Assembly (NCBI GenBank): GCA_005882415.1
Contig: VBAE01000085.1
Location: forward strand, 1-32,659
Direction: 5' to 3'
DNA length: 32,659 nt
DNA from: Alphaproteobacteria bacterium
GTDB lineage: Bacteria; Pseudomonadota; Alphaproteobacteria; Sphingomonadales; Sphingomonadaceae
Below are positions 1 through 8,905 of the stretch, in pieces; position 1 is the stretch's first letter; every line of letters starts with the position of its first letter. Under the pieces are notes generated by a model. The model was not told where the DNA came from and did no database searches. It was given only the letters and a program-made list of their open reading frames with translations. Made by a program: the position numbers and the translations under genes.

Positions 1-890
1 TACCGGCACTTCGCCTCGTTCCGCGCCGCAGGGAGGCGCTGCTTGACGAAGTCGCGCATGTTGGCGCCGTAGACGTCGTCAAGTTCATCATAAACTTTGC
101 AGGCTTCGGGGAGCTTTTTCAGCCTGACCAAAGCCTGGCCGAGGAAATAGAGGCTGTCCGCGGCCCGCTCGCCGCGCGGGTTGGACTGGTAGTTGGCGAG
201 GAAGACCTTGGCGGCGGTCGCGGGCTTGCCGTCGTCGAGATAGGCGCGGCCGGCGAGGTTGCTCGCCCAGCTCGCAAGGCGGTGGCGCGGATATTTGGTG
301 GCGACGCCCTCCAGCGCCTTCACCGCGTCGGCGTAGCGCTTCTGTTCCCAGAGGTGGAAGCCGTCGTCATAGGCGCTCTGCACCTCGTCGTCGGCGCCGC
401 CGGTGGAGGCGAGGGTGGCGGGCGTCGTGGGCTTGACCGGCGCGCGTTCGGCGGTGGGCTTGCGCGCAGGCTCGCGGACCGGCTCGGCGGGTGCGCTGGC
501 TTCCGGCGCAGGAGCGGGCGAACGCTCCAGCGCATCGAGGCGGGCGCCGTTGCTGTCGCGGAGCTGGTTCAGCGCCTCTTCGAGCCTGCGGATGCGGTTG
601 GAATCGGTCTCGACCTGGTTGGTCAGCGAGGAGAGCTGGCTCTCAAGCGCGTCGACCCGGGCGGTGAGGTCGGCGACGGGGCTGGAAGCGGGGGAGCCGC
701 CGGAGAAGCCGGGCTCGACCCGTTCCTCGATCTCGGGGCGGACCGGCTGGCCGTTCGGGAAGACCCGGCGCTGGACGGCCTGCATCTCCTGCTCGAGCTT
801 GCCGACCCGCCGCTCGACATTGTTGCTCTGGGCGTAGGCGGGCATCGCCACACCCGCCATCAGGACGAGGCCAAGAAGATGAAAACGCAT
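1..890 (-). CDS. cpoB: Tol-Pal system protein YbgF/CpoB (probably complete or nearly so, at the left edge)
   Basis: Reverse-strand reading from ATG at 890: MRFHLLGLVLMAGVAMPAYAQSNNVERRVGKLEQEMQAVQRRVFPNG...; signal peptide, coiled-coil-like N-terminus, TPR-like C-terminal region reaching the window edge (...KCR then TA-). Confidence 0.8.
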   Translation of the reverse strand, partial: MRFHLLGLVLMAGVAMPAYAQSNNVERRVGKLEQEMQAVQRRVFPNGQPVRPEIEERVEPGFSGGSPASSPVADLTARVDALESQLSSLTNQVETDSNRIRRLEEALNQLRDSNGARLDALERSPAPAPEASAPAEPVREPARKPTAERAPVKPTTPATLASTGGADDEVQSAYDDGFHLWEQKRYADAVKALEGVATKYPRHRLASWASNLAGRAYLDDGKPATAAKVFLANYQSNPRGERAADSLYFLGQALVRLKKLPEACKVYDELDDVYGANMRDFVKQRLPAARNEAKCR

Positions 891-966
891 GACTATTACC
901 CCCACGGTAAGCTGGACGCGATTCTAGCCTAAGCCGCGCCGCCTGTCGCCTCCCTTAAGCGGCTTT

Positions 967-1791
967 TTACCGTCCGGCGGGCGCAGGCGCGGCAGGAGCA
1001 GCGCCGCCGCCCTGGGCGCGGGCGGCGAGATCGGCGCCGAGCAGGCTGACGTCCTTGATCCGCTTCTCGGGCGGGCCGAGCGGCGGGATCGCCGTACCGC
1101 CGACGGTGACGTTGAGCACGTTCGGCCGCCCGGTCATGATCTGCGGCGCCTTGGCTCCGGCCGGGATCTGGTAGCGCTCGCCGCTCTTCAATGTGCCCTC
1201 GTAGAGCTTGGGCCCGCCATTCCCTTCGTAGATGCGCAGCCAGACGTCGTCGGTGGCGGTGAGCACCACGGGGCCGCCGGCAACGGGCGCCGGAGTCGCG
1301 GGAGCCGCCGCTTGCTGCGTGGGAGCAGGCGCTTCGGCGGGCGCGGTGGCGATCTCGCTCTGGCTGCTGCCGTCGCCGAGCGCTGCATTGCGCCAGACGA
1401 GATAGCCGACCACCAAAGCGATTGCGACCAGAGCTGCGACGATGGCGAGCCAGCGCGGTGGCACCCGGGCGGCGTCGGCGGGCTCGTAATAAGCGGGAGC
1501 GGAGGCGCTGGAGCCGCGCGACAATCCCAATTGCTCGCGAAGCTCGGCGCCGATTGCCGGGCCGTCCATGCCGATGGCATTGGCGTAGGAGCGGGCGAAA
1601 CCGATCGAATAAGTGGAGGCGGGGAGCGAATCCCACTCGCCTGCCTCGATATGCTGGAGGTGGCGGATCGGGATCCGGGTCTGGCGCGCGACGTCGTCGA
1701 GGCTCATCCCCTTGGCCTCGCGCGCGACGCGCAGGCGCTCGCCGATCGTGGGGCCGGTGCCGAACTGATCGATATCCGCTTCAACCATCAA
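967..1791 (-). CDS. RodZ-like protein: N-terminal HTH (HTH_25), one TM, C-terminal DUF4115-like domain
   Basis: GERLRVAREAKGMSLDDVARQTRIPIRHLQHIEAGEWDSLPASTYSIGFARSYA motif; TM WLAIVAALVAIALVVGYLVW; C-terminal DVWLRIYEGNGGPKLYEGTLKSGERYQIP. Confidence 0.85.
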   Translation of the reverse strand: MMVEADIDQFGTGPTIGERLRVAREAKGMSLDDVARQTRIPIRHLQHIEAGEWDSLPASTYSIGFARSYANAIGMDGPAIGAELREQLGLSRGSSASAPAYYEPADAARVPPRWLAIVAALVAIALVVGYLVWRNAALGDGSSQSEIATAPAEAPAPTQQAAAPATPAPVAGGPVVLTATDDVWLRIYEGNGGPKLYEGTLKSGERYQIPAGAKAPQIMTGRPNVLNVTVGGTAIPPLGPPEKRIKDVSLLGADLAARAQGGGAAPAAPAPAGR

Positions 1792-1900
1792 AATCGCTGC
1801 CCCAATTCCCGCGCCCAGACTTGATCCACATTCATGTCATAGCAGCCCCCCTTGTCAACCGGAGTGCGACTCCGGCTGTCGGCGGTCCGCTTCGGTCCGT

Positions 1901-4174
1901 CTATCCAAGCGCGACCTTATGCTCGTCCGCCCAGGCCGACAGCGCCTCGCGCATCGAGGGCGGGGGGTTGTCGAGCATCGCCTCTACGGCCGGCATCAGG
2001 CTCGCCCGGTCGAGCGATCGGATCATCGCCTTGATCGCTCCGACTGCGACGGGGGTGATCGAGAAGCGCTCCAGGCCGATCCCGATCAGCGCCATCGCCT
2101 CCAGCGTCCGCCCGCCCATCTCGCCGCAAATGCCGACCGGAACCCCGGCCTCGCCGCACATCCGGACGACCCGGCGGAGGAAGCGCAGGATCGCCGGCGA
2201 CAGCCAGTCGTAGCGTTCGGCGAGCTTCGGATGGGCGCGATCGGCCGCGAACAGGAACTGGGTGAGGTCGTTGGTGCCGATCGAGAGGAAGTCGATCTTG
2301 GGGAGCAAGATGTCGAGGGTTTCGGCCAGCGCCGGGACTTCCAGCATCGCGCCGTAGCGGATGTTGGTGGGGAGGAGCTTCTTGCGGCTGGCGAGCCAGG
2401 CGCGCTGCTGCTCGACGATGTCGCGCGCCTCCTCGAACTCCCAGGGCTCGGAGACCATCGGGAACATGACGTTGAGCTCGCGCCCCGCCGAAGCTTCAAG
2501 CAGGGCCCGGGCCTGCGATTTCATCAGTCCGTCGCGGTCGAGGGCGAGGCGCAGCGCGCGCCAGCCCATCGCCGGATTCTCCTCCTCGCCCGCCTCGCCA
2601 TGGTCGAGATAGGGAAGGGCCTTGTCGCCGCCGATGTCGACGGTGCGGAAGATCACCGGTTTGTCGCCGGCCGCCTCGATCACCGAGCGGTAGAGCCGCT
2701 GCTGGCTCTCGCGGCGGGGGAGGGTGGCGGAGACGAGGAACTGGAATTCGGTGCGGAACAGGCCGATCCCGTCGGCGCCGACCAGGTCGAGCGCCGCCAC
2801 GTCGTCGCGCAGGCCGGCGTTGACCATCACCGTGATCCGCGAGCCGTCCTTGGTCACCGGCGGAACGTCGCGCAGCGCGGCATATTGGGCGCGGCGCTTC
2901 TGGGTGATTGCGAGCTTGGCCTTGAACGCCTCTTCGACCGGGCCGGTGGGGCGGACGAACACCGCGCCGTCGCCGCCGTCGAGCAGCAGATAGTCGCCCT
3001 CGCCGATCATCCGGCGGACGTTGCGGACCCGGCCGAGCATCGGCAGGCCCATCGCCCGGGCGACGATGGTGACATGGGCGGTGAGCGAGCCTTCCTCAAG
3101 GATCACGCCCTTCAATTTGCGCCGGTCATATTCGAGCAGTTCGGCTGGGCCGAGGTTGCGGGCGACGAGGATCGCGTCGCCGCGGAGGCCCATTTGCGCC
3201 GCGGTGCCGAGCTGGCCGGAGACGATGCGCAGCAGACGGTTCGACAGATCGTCGAGGTCGTGCATCCGTTCCTGGAGGAGGGGGTCGTGGATGTCGCGCA
3301 TCCGCATCTGCATGCGCTGGCGGACCCGCTCGATCGCGGCTTCGGCGGTGAGGCCGCTGTCGATCGCCTCGTTGATCCGCCGCGACCAGCCTTCGTCATA
3401 AGCGAACATCTTGTAGGTCTCGAGGACCTCCTGATGCTCGCCCGCAGTGCCGAACTCGGCGAGGCTGGTCATATGGTCGATCTGTTCGCGCATCTTGGCG
3501 AAGGCGGAATAGACGCGGTGGCGCTCGGCCTCGGTGTCCTCGGCGACTGTGTGCTCGATGAGGACGCGCGGCTGGTGGTAGACGGCGTTGCCGCGGGCGA
3601 GGCCGGTGACGAGGCGGAGGCCCGACAGGCGAAGCGGGCTGTCGTCGCGGACGGTGGCGGCGGCGCTCGCTTTGTCGGCAAGGCCGGCATTGGCGATCAG
3701 CTCGGACAGCACCATTGCGACGGTCTGGAGCGCCTCGATCTCGAGATCGTCATAGGCGCGCGGATCGCCATGCTGGACGCAGAGCACGCCGATCGCCCGC
3801 TCGCGCCGGACGATGGGGACGCCCGCGAAGCTGTGGAACAGCTCCTCCCCCGTCTCCGGGCGGTAGGCGAATTCGGGATGGCTCGCGGCCTCGGCGAGGT
3901 TCAGCACCGCGACCTGCTTGGCGATGGTGCCTACGAGGCCCTCGCCGAGCGCGAGCTTGGTGACGTGGACCGCGCTCTGCTTGAGGCCCAGGGTGGCGAA
4001 CAGCTCGAGCACGCCGTCGCGGAGCAGGTAGATCGAGCAGACCTCGCTCTCCATCGCCTCGGCGACGATCTGGACGACCTTGTTGAGCTTGCCCTGAGCA
4101 GCGAGCCGCGACGCCATCAGGTCGTGAAGGCCGGTGAGGATTTCCCGGGCGGAATTGGTCGAGGCGGTCGGCAT
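1901..4174 (-). CDS. ptsP: Phosphoenolpyruvate-protein phosphotransferase PtsP (EI-Ntr) with GAF domain
   Basis: 757 aa; N-terminal GAF, central GSLTAHVTIVARAMGLPMLG (His phosphorylation site region), C-terminal PEP-utiliser motifs (GIGLFRTEF, IGTNDLTQF, GICGEMGG). Confidence 0.95.
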   Translation of the reverse strand: MPTASTNSAREILTGLHDLMASRLAAQGKLNKVVQIVAEAMESEVCSIYLLRDGVLELFATLGLKQSAVHVTKLALGEGLVGTIAKQVAVLNLAEAASHPEFAYRPETGEELFHSFAGVPIVRRERAIGVLCVQHGDPRAYDDLEIEALQTVAMVLSELIANAGLADKASAAATVRDDSPLRLSGLRLVTGLARGNAVYHQPRVLIEHTVAEDTEAERHRVYSAFAKMREQIDHMTSLAEFGTAGEHQEVLETYKMFAYDEGWSRRINEAIDSGLTAEAAIERVRQRMQMRMRDIHDPLLQERMHDLDDLSNRLLRIVSGQLGTAAQMGLRGDAILVARNLGPAELLEYDRRKLKGVILEEGSLTAHVTIVARAMGLPMLGRVRNVRRMIGEGDYLLLDGGDGAVFVRPTGPVEEAFKAKLAITQKRRAQYAALRDVPPVTKDGSRITVMVNAGLRDDVAALDLVGADGIGLFRTEFQFLVSATLPRRESQQRLYRSVIEAAGDKPVIFRTVDIGGDKALPYLDHGEAGEEENPAMGWRALRLALDRDGLMKSQARALLEASAGRELNVMFPMVSEPWEFEEARDIVEQQRAWLASRKKLLPTNIRYGAMLEVPALAETLDILLPKIDFLSIGTNDLTQFLFAADRAHPKLAERYDWLSPAILRFLRRVVRMCGEAGVPVGICGEMGGRTLEAMALIGIGLERFSITPVAVGAIKAMIRSLDRASLMPAVEAMLDNPPPSMREALSAWADEHKVALG

Positions 4175-4230
4175 CTTGCCCTCCGGCTAGCAGGAAGGCG
4201 AAGCGGAATCCAACGCCATTGCCGCCCCGC

Positions 4231-5959
4231 TCAGGCGTGCTGCGACGCGATCCAGCGTTCGGTCGATGACTGCAGGATTTCGAGCGGCACCCGCCCGGTG
4301 CCGAGCACCGCGTCGTGGAACGCCTTGATGTCGAAACGCGGGCCCAGGGCCTTCTTCGCCTTGTCGCGGAGCTGGACGAAGACCGAGTGGCCGAGCTTGT
4401 AGCTGCACGCCTGCCCGGGTGTGGCGCAATAACGCTCGACCTCGCGGGTAGCGAAGCCGGGCGCCTCGCCCTCCTGGTCGACGAAATAGGCGATCGCCTT
4501 CTCGCGGCTCCACTTCAGATGGTGGATTCCGGTGTCGACGACGCAGCGATTGGCGCGGAACAGTTGGAATTTGAGATAGCCGAGCCGCCCGAGCGGGTCG
4601 TCGTCATACATCCCCATCTCGTCGGCGAGCTGCTCGGCATAGAGCGCCCAGCCCTCGCCATAGCCGGAGAAGCCGCCGGTCTTGCGGATCATCGGCAGGT
4701 CCTTGTTGGACAGGCCGAGGCCGCTTTCGAACTGATGGCCGGGGAGCCCCTCATGATAGACGGTCGTGGCGAGGCAGAATTTCGGCCATTCGGCGCTGTC
4801 GTGCAGGTTGAAATAGACGAGGCCGGGCCGCGATCCGTCGATCGCCGGCGCCTGGGAGAAAGCGGAGGCCGCGCCCGCCTCGGTCTGCACCGGCACCCGG
4901 CGGACCTCGAAGCTGTATGGGGGCATGCGGCTGAACATGGTCGGGAGGCGCGAGCGGATCGCCGCGAGGCGCGCGTTGCAATATGCGATCGCCTGCGCCT
5001 TGCCCGCGTCGGTGTTCGGATAGAGCTGGGCCGGGTCCTTGTAGAGCGCCGCCATGCGCTGGCCGACGGTGCCCTTGCTCATGCCCTGCTTCTTCAGGAG
5101 CCCGTCGAGCCGGGCCGAGATCGCCCGCGCCTGGTCGAGGCCGAACTTGTGCACCTCCTCAGGCGAGTAGCGGGTGGTGGTCGTGTTGCGCAGCGCCGTG
5201 CGGTAGAAGTCCGCGCCCTGGGGGAGCTTCCAGACGCCGGCATCGTGGGTCGCCTTTGCCCGAAGCGCCCGGGTCTCGGCGATCTGCCGGTCGAGGGCGG
5301 GGAGCACCTGTGCATCGTAGATCCGCACCGCCTCTCGCCCATAGCGCTCGCCGAGCCCCTTCTCCTTCGCGCGTTTGGCGATCGAGGTGACGAGCTGCGC
5401 ATCCGACGCGGGGAGGCGCATCTTCTCCATCTGGACGAGCGCGGTATCGAGCAGGAAGTCCGGCGGGACCACGCCCATCCCGGCGTCGTGCCGCATCCGC
5501 TCGGTGTTCGCGTCGAGCTGCCCGGCGAATTGGGAGAGGCGGGCGAGATAGGCGTCCGCATCTTCCTTCGACTGGACCGGATGCTTGGTGTCGAGGAAGT
5601 CCGGCACCGACTGATAGGCGCCGGTGAGCTGGCTCACCACATAAGGCGAAGGCCCGAAGCCGGCGCCGCCGAAGTCGAAGCGCTGCACCTCGGCGGAGGA
5701 GCGGCGGGTGTAGAGCACCGTCTCATAGTCGATCCGGTCGGCAGGCGAGAGGGTGGCGGGGTTGATGGCGGCAAGCCGGCGAAGCTGGTCCTGCGTCTGC
5801 GCCCGGATCGCGGCGCGGCCGGCAGGGCCTTCATCGGAGAGCTTCGCCCGGAGGTCCGCGTTAGGCCCCTTGTCGATTGGGCGCCGCAGCGAAAGAGGGA
5901 AGCGCAGCGGCGGCTCCGGCGAGGGCGCTAGTCTGTAGGGAAGTACGGCGATCCAGCAT
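4231..5959 (-). pseudogene. DUF885 family protein (M32-like/HExxH peptidase-like), apparently frameshifted near its N-terminus
   Basis: Long reading frame 4231-~5885 with YHEGLPGHQFE and GYGEGWALYAEQLADEMGMY motifs typical of DUF885. The Tat-type signal MLDRRTSLQTSALAGAAAALPSFAAAP (ATG at 5959) lies in a different frame that stops at 5861. Confidence 0.8.
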
Positions 5960-6043
5960 CTTGGCAGCTCCAAATGGCGCCGCACCATTGGCGCGGGCTC
6001 GAGGCACGCGCAAGGGCTTCCGGATTGCGGCTGCGGCGCCAAT

Positions 6044-6068
6044 GATATACATTCGAGCTATGTAGATC
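6044..6068. promoter_or_regulatory. Candidate autoregulatory operator of the mazE-like/PIN operon
   Basis: Inverted repeat gatatacat-tcgagct-atgtagatc (8/9 arm match) just upstream of the antitoxin start. Confidence 0.45.
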
Positions 6069-6080
6069 ATGGAGTCGAAC

Positions 6081-6308
6081 ATGAAGGTCGCCAAATGGGG
6101 CAACAGCCTCGCCATCCGTATCCCCAAGGAGGTAGCCGAGGCGCTTGAACTCAAGGAGGGTTCTGACGTCGAGGTGTTTCCCGTGACCGACAAAGTGGGT
6201 GTCGCCCGGTCCATGACGCGCGAGGAAGCCATTCGCAATCTGCGGAAGTTCCGGGGCCTTCTCCCTGCGGACTTCAAGTTCGACCGGGATGAGGCGAATG
6301 CCCGGTAG
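6081..6308 (+). CDS. AbrB/MazE-family antitoxin
   Basis: MKVAKWGNSLAIRIPKEVAEALELKEGSDVEV... is the SpoVT/AbrB fold signature; GGAG Shine-Dalgarno 7 nt before ATG 6081 (upstream ATG at 6069 also possible). Confidence 0.88.
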   Translation: MKVAKWGNSLAIRIPKEVAEALELKEGSDVEVFPVTDKVGVARSMTREEAIRNLRKFRGLLPADFKFDRDEANAR

Positions 6309-6630
6309 CTTCTTCGACTCCAACGTATTGCTCTACTCTGCGGCTGAAGATGAGAAGAAAGCCGCACGCGCCGAGGCACTGATGGAGGCGGGCGGCGTCA
6401 TCAGCGTTCAAGTCTTGAACGAGATTACGAACGTCCTGCGGCGAAAGCGGACGCGCAATTGGACGGAGGTGCTTGCCTATCTCGACCTGCTTCGGGTTAC
6501 TTACGACGCGATGCTAATTGCCTCTGCGCTGGTCGCCGAGTGCGACGTGTTCTGGTCCGAGGATATGCACGACGGCCTCGTCATCGACGGGACCCTCACC
6601 ATCCGGAACCCCTTCTCACGCGTGAACTGA
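6298..6630 (+). CDS. PIN-domain toxin (VapC-like), apparently shortened internally
   Basis: SFFDSNVLLY, VISVQVLNEITNVLRRK, TYDAMLIASAL, WSEDMHDGLVIDGTLTIRNPF motifs; overlaps the antitoxin end by 11 nt. Confidence 0.82.
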   Translation: MPGSFFDSNVLLYSAAEDEKKAARAEALMEAGGVISVQVLNEITNVLRRKRTRNWTEVLAYLDLLRVTYDAMLIASALVAECDVFWSEDMHDGLVIDGTLTIRNPFSRVN

Positions 6631-7656
6631 GCGCCTTTCCAGTGCGTGGGCGGCTTCGTCGATGAGGTCGCGGAGGATGTCGGCGACGGGGGCCTCGCCC
6701 TTGACCATGCCGACCGACTGGCCGGCCATCACCGAGCCGCTCTCGACGTCGCCCTCGATCACCGCGCGGCGGAGGGCGCCGGCCCAATAATGTTCGATCT
6801 GGAGCTGGGCTTCGGCCATCTCGACCGTGCCCGCGTCGAGCAGGCCGGCGACTTCGCGCTGCTTGGCGGCGAAGCTCTCCATCTCCTTGTTGCGGATCGC
6901 GCGGACCGGGATGACCGGCAGGCGCGGGTCGATCTGGACGCTGGTGATCGCATCGCGCGCCGAGGCGCGGATGAATGCCTTCTTGAAGTTCGGGTGGGCG
7001 ATGCATTCGTTCGCGCAGACGAAGCGGGTGCCGAGCTGCACGCCGACCGCGCCCATCTCCAGATAGCCGGCGATGAGCCCGCCATGGCCGATGCCGCCGG
7101 CGACGAAGATCGGGACGTCGGCGGCAAGCGGCGGGAGGATCTCCTGGGCGAGCACCGAGGTCGAGACCGGGCCGATATGTCCGCCCGCCTCCATGCCTTC
7201 GATGACCAAGGCGTCGACGCCCGAGCGCACCAGCTTCTTGGCCAGCGCCAGCGCGGGGGCGAAGCAGATCAGCTTGGCGCCACTGCCCTTGATCCGGTCG
7301 ATCGAGCCGGGCGGCGGAAGGCCGCCGGCGAGGACGACATGGCTCACCCCATGGCGGGCGCAGACGTCGATCAGTTCGCTCAATTGCGGGTGCATGGTGA
7401 TGAGGTTGACCCCGAACGGCCGCTCGGTCCGCTTCTTCGTCTCGGCGATCTCGGTGTCGAGAAGCTCGGGCGACATCGCCCCGCAGGCGATCACCCCGAA
7501 CGCGCCGGCGTTCGACAGAGCCGAGACGAGGTGCCGCTCCGAGATCCAGCTCATCGCCCCGCCGAGGATCGCGACTTCGCAGCCCAAGAAGTCGGTCCCC
7601 CGCTTCATCAGCCGCTTCAGCCGGTCGTGGCCCATTGCGTCGCTGGAACTACTCAA
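6616..7656 (-). CDS. Nitronate monooxygenase / 2-nitropropane dioxygenase family (FabK-like TIM barrel)
   Basis: 346 aa; VEGMEAGGHIGPVSTSVLAQEILP..VPIFVAGGIGHGGLIAGYLEMGAVGVQLGTRFVCANE. Confidence 0.9.
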   Translation of the reverse strand: MSSSSDAMGHDRLKRLMKRGTDFLGCEVAILGGAMSWISERHLVSALSNAGAFGVIACGAMSPELLDTEIAETKKRTERPFGVNLITMHPQLSELIDVCARHGVSHVVLAGGLPPPGSIDRIKGSGAKLICFAPALALAKKLVRSGVDALVIEGMEAGGHIGPVSTSVLAQEILPPLAADVPIFVAGGIGHGGLIAGYLEMGAVGVQLGTRFVCANECIAHPNFKKAFIRASARDAITSVQIDPRLPVIPVRAIRNKEMESFAAKQREVAGLLDAGTVEMAEAQLQIEHYWAGALRRAVIEGDVESGSVMAGQSVGMVKGEAPVADILRDLIDEAAHALERRSVHA

Positions 7657-8894
7657 GCCGCTTCCCCCGTATCGTCTAGCCCGTAGGCGGTGTGGAGCAC
7701 GCGGACGGCGAGCTCGGTATATTCCTCGGCGATCAGCACCGAGACCTTGATCTCCGACGTAGTGATGGCGAGGATGTTGATGCCGCGCGCGGCCAGCGTC
7801 TGAAACATCTGCGCGGCGATGCCCGCATTGGAACGCATGCCGATCCCGACCGCGCTGATCTTGACCACATTGAGGTCGGTCAGCATCTCCTGAAACCCGA
7901 TCTCCTCCTTCGCTTTCTCCAGAGCGGCGACGCTGTGGGCGAGGGAGGCGGTGGGTACGGTGAAGGTGAGGTCGCTCGGCTTCCCCGCGCGCGGCACCGA
8001 CTGGACGATCATGTCGACGTTGATGTTCGCTTCGGCGAGCGGCGCGAAGATCGCGGCGACGGTGCCGGCGCGGTCGGGAAGGCCGGTCAGAGTGATCCGC
8101 GCCTCGTTCTTATCGTGGGCGATGCCGGTGACGAGCTGGCGTTCCATGTTCATTTCCTCGATTGCGTCGTCGCCGACGATCAGGGTCCCGGGCCGGTCCT
8201 CGAAGGAGGAGAGGACCTGGACCGGCATGTTGTAGCGCATGGCGAGGCCGACCGAGCGGGTCTGGAGCACCTTGGCGCCGACCGAGGCGAGCTCCAGCAT
8301 CTCCTCATAGGTGACCGCGCGGAGCTTGCGCGCCTTGGGGACGATGCGGGGATCGGTGGTGAAGACGCCCTCGACGTCGGTGTAGATGTCGCAGCGGTCC
8401 GCCTTCATCGCCGCCGCAAGCGCAACCGCAGACGTATCGGAGCCGCCGCGGCCCAGCGTGGCGAGGTCGCCGTCTGCGGTGACCCCCTGGAAGCCGGGGA
8501 TCACCGCGATCCCGCCCTGCTCGAACACGCCTTCCAGCACGTCCGCCTCGATATGGTCGATCAGCGCCGCGGCGTGGCCGGTGGCGCGGATCGGGAGCTG
8601 CCAGCCCATATAGGAGCGCGCGTTGAGGCCCATGCCCTGGAGGGTGATTGCGAGGAGGCCGCTGGTCACCTGCTCTCCGGAGGCGACGACCACGTCATAT
8701 TCGCGCGGATCGTAGAGCGACGCGGCTTCGCGGCAGAGCTGGACCAGCCGGTCGGTCTCGCCCGCCATCGCCGAGACGACGACGGCGACCTGGTTCCCCG
8801 CTTCCGCCTCGCGCTTCACCAGGTTCGAGACATGGCGGATGCGCTCGATGCCCGCCATCGAAGTGCCGCCGAATTTCATCACGATGCGCGCCAT
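7653..8894 (-). CDS. lysC: Aspartate kinase
   Basis: MARIVMKFGGTSMAGIERIRHVSNLVKREAEAGNQVAVVVSAMAGETDRL, GRGGSDTSAVALAAAMKADRCDIYTDVEGVFTTDPRIV; C-terminal ACT domains; 4-nt overlap with the downstream NMO gene. Confidence 0.97.
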   Translation of the reverse strand: MARIVMKFGGTSMAGIERIRHVSNLVKREAEAGNQVAVVVSAMAGETDRLVQLCREAASLYDPREYDVVVASGEQVTSGLLAITLQGMGLNARSYMGWQLPIRATGHAAALIDHIEADVLEGVFEQGGIAVIPGFQGVTADGDLATLGRGGSDTSAVALAAAMKADRCDIYTDVEGVFTTDPRIVPKARKLRAVTYEEMLELASVGAKVLQTRSVGLAMRYNMPVQVLSSFEDRPGTLIVGDDAIEEMNMERQLVTGIAHDKNEARITLTGLPDRAGTVAAIFAPLAEANINVDMIVQSVPRAGKPSDLTFTVPTASLAHSVAALEKAKEEIGFQEMLTDLNVVKISAVGIGMRSNAGIAAQMFQTLAARGINILAITTSEIKVSVLIAEEYTELAVRVLHTAYGLDDTGEAA

Positions 8895-8905
8895 CGCCGG
8901 GGGTC

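Noticed and set aside
931-976. agccgc...gcggcttttt terminator between rodZ-like and cpoB genes
   Set aside because: The T-run is on the + strand whereas both flanking genes are on the minus strand; likely coincidental.
1919-4402. 827-aa + strand ORF opposite ptsP
   Set aside because: Antisense shadow ORF of a high-GC gene; low-complexity composition, no recognisable domain, and ptsP on the other strand is unambiguous.
4315-5931. 538-aa + strand ORF opposite the DUF885 gene
   Set aside because: Shadow ORF; DUF885 motifs are on the minus strand.
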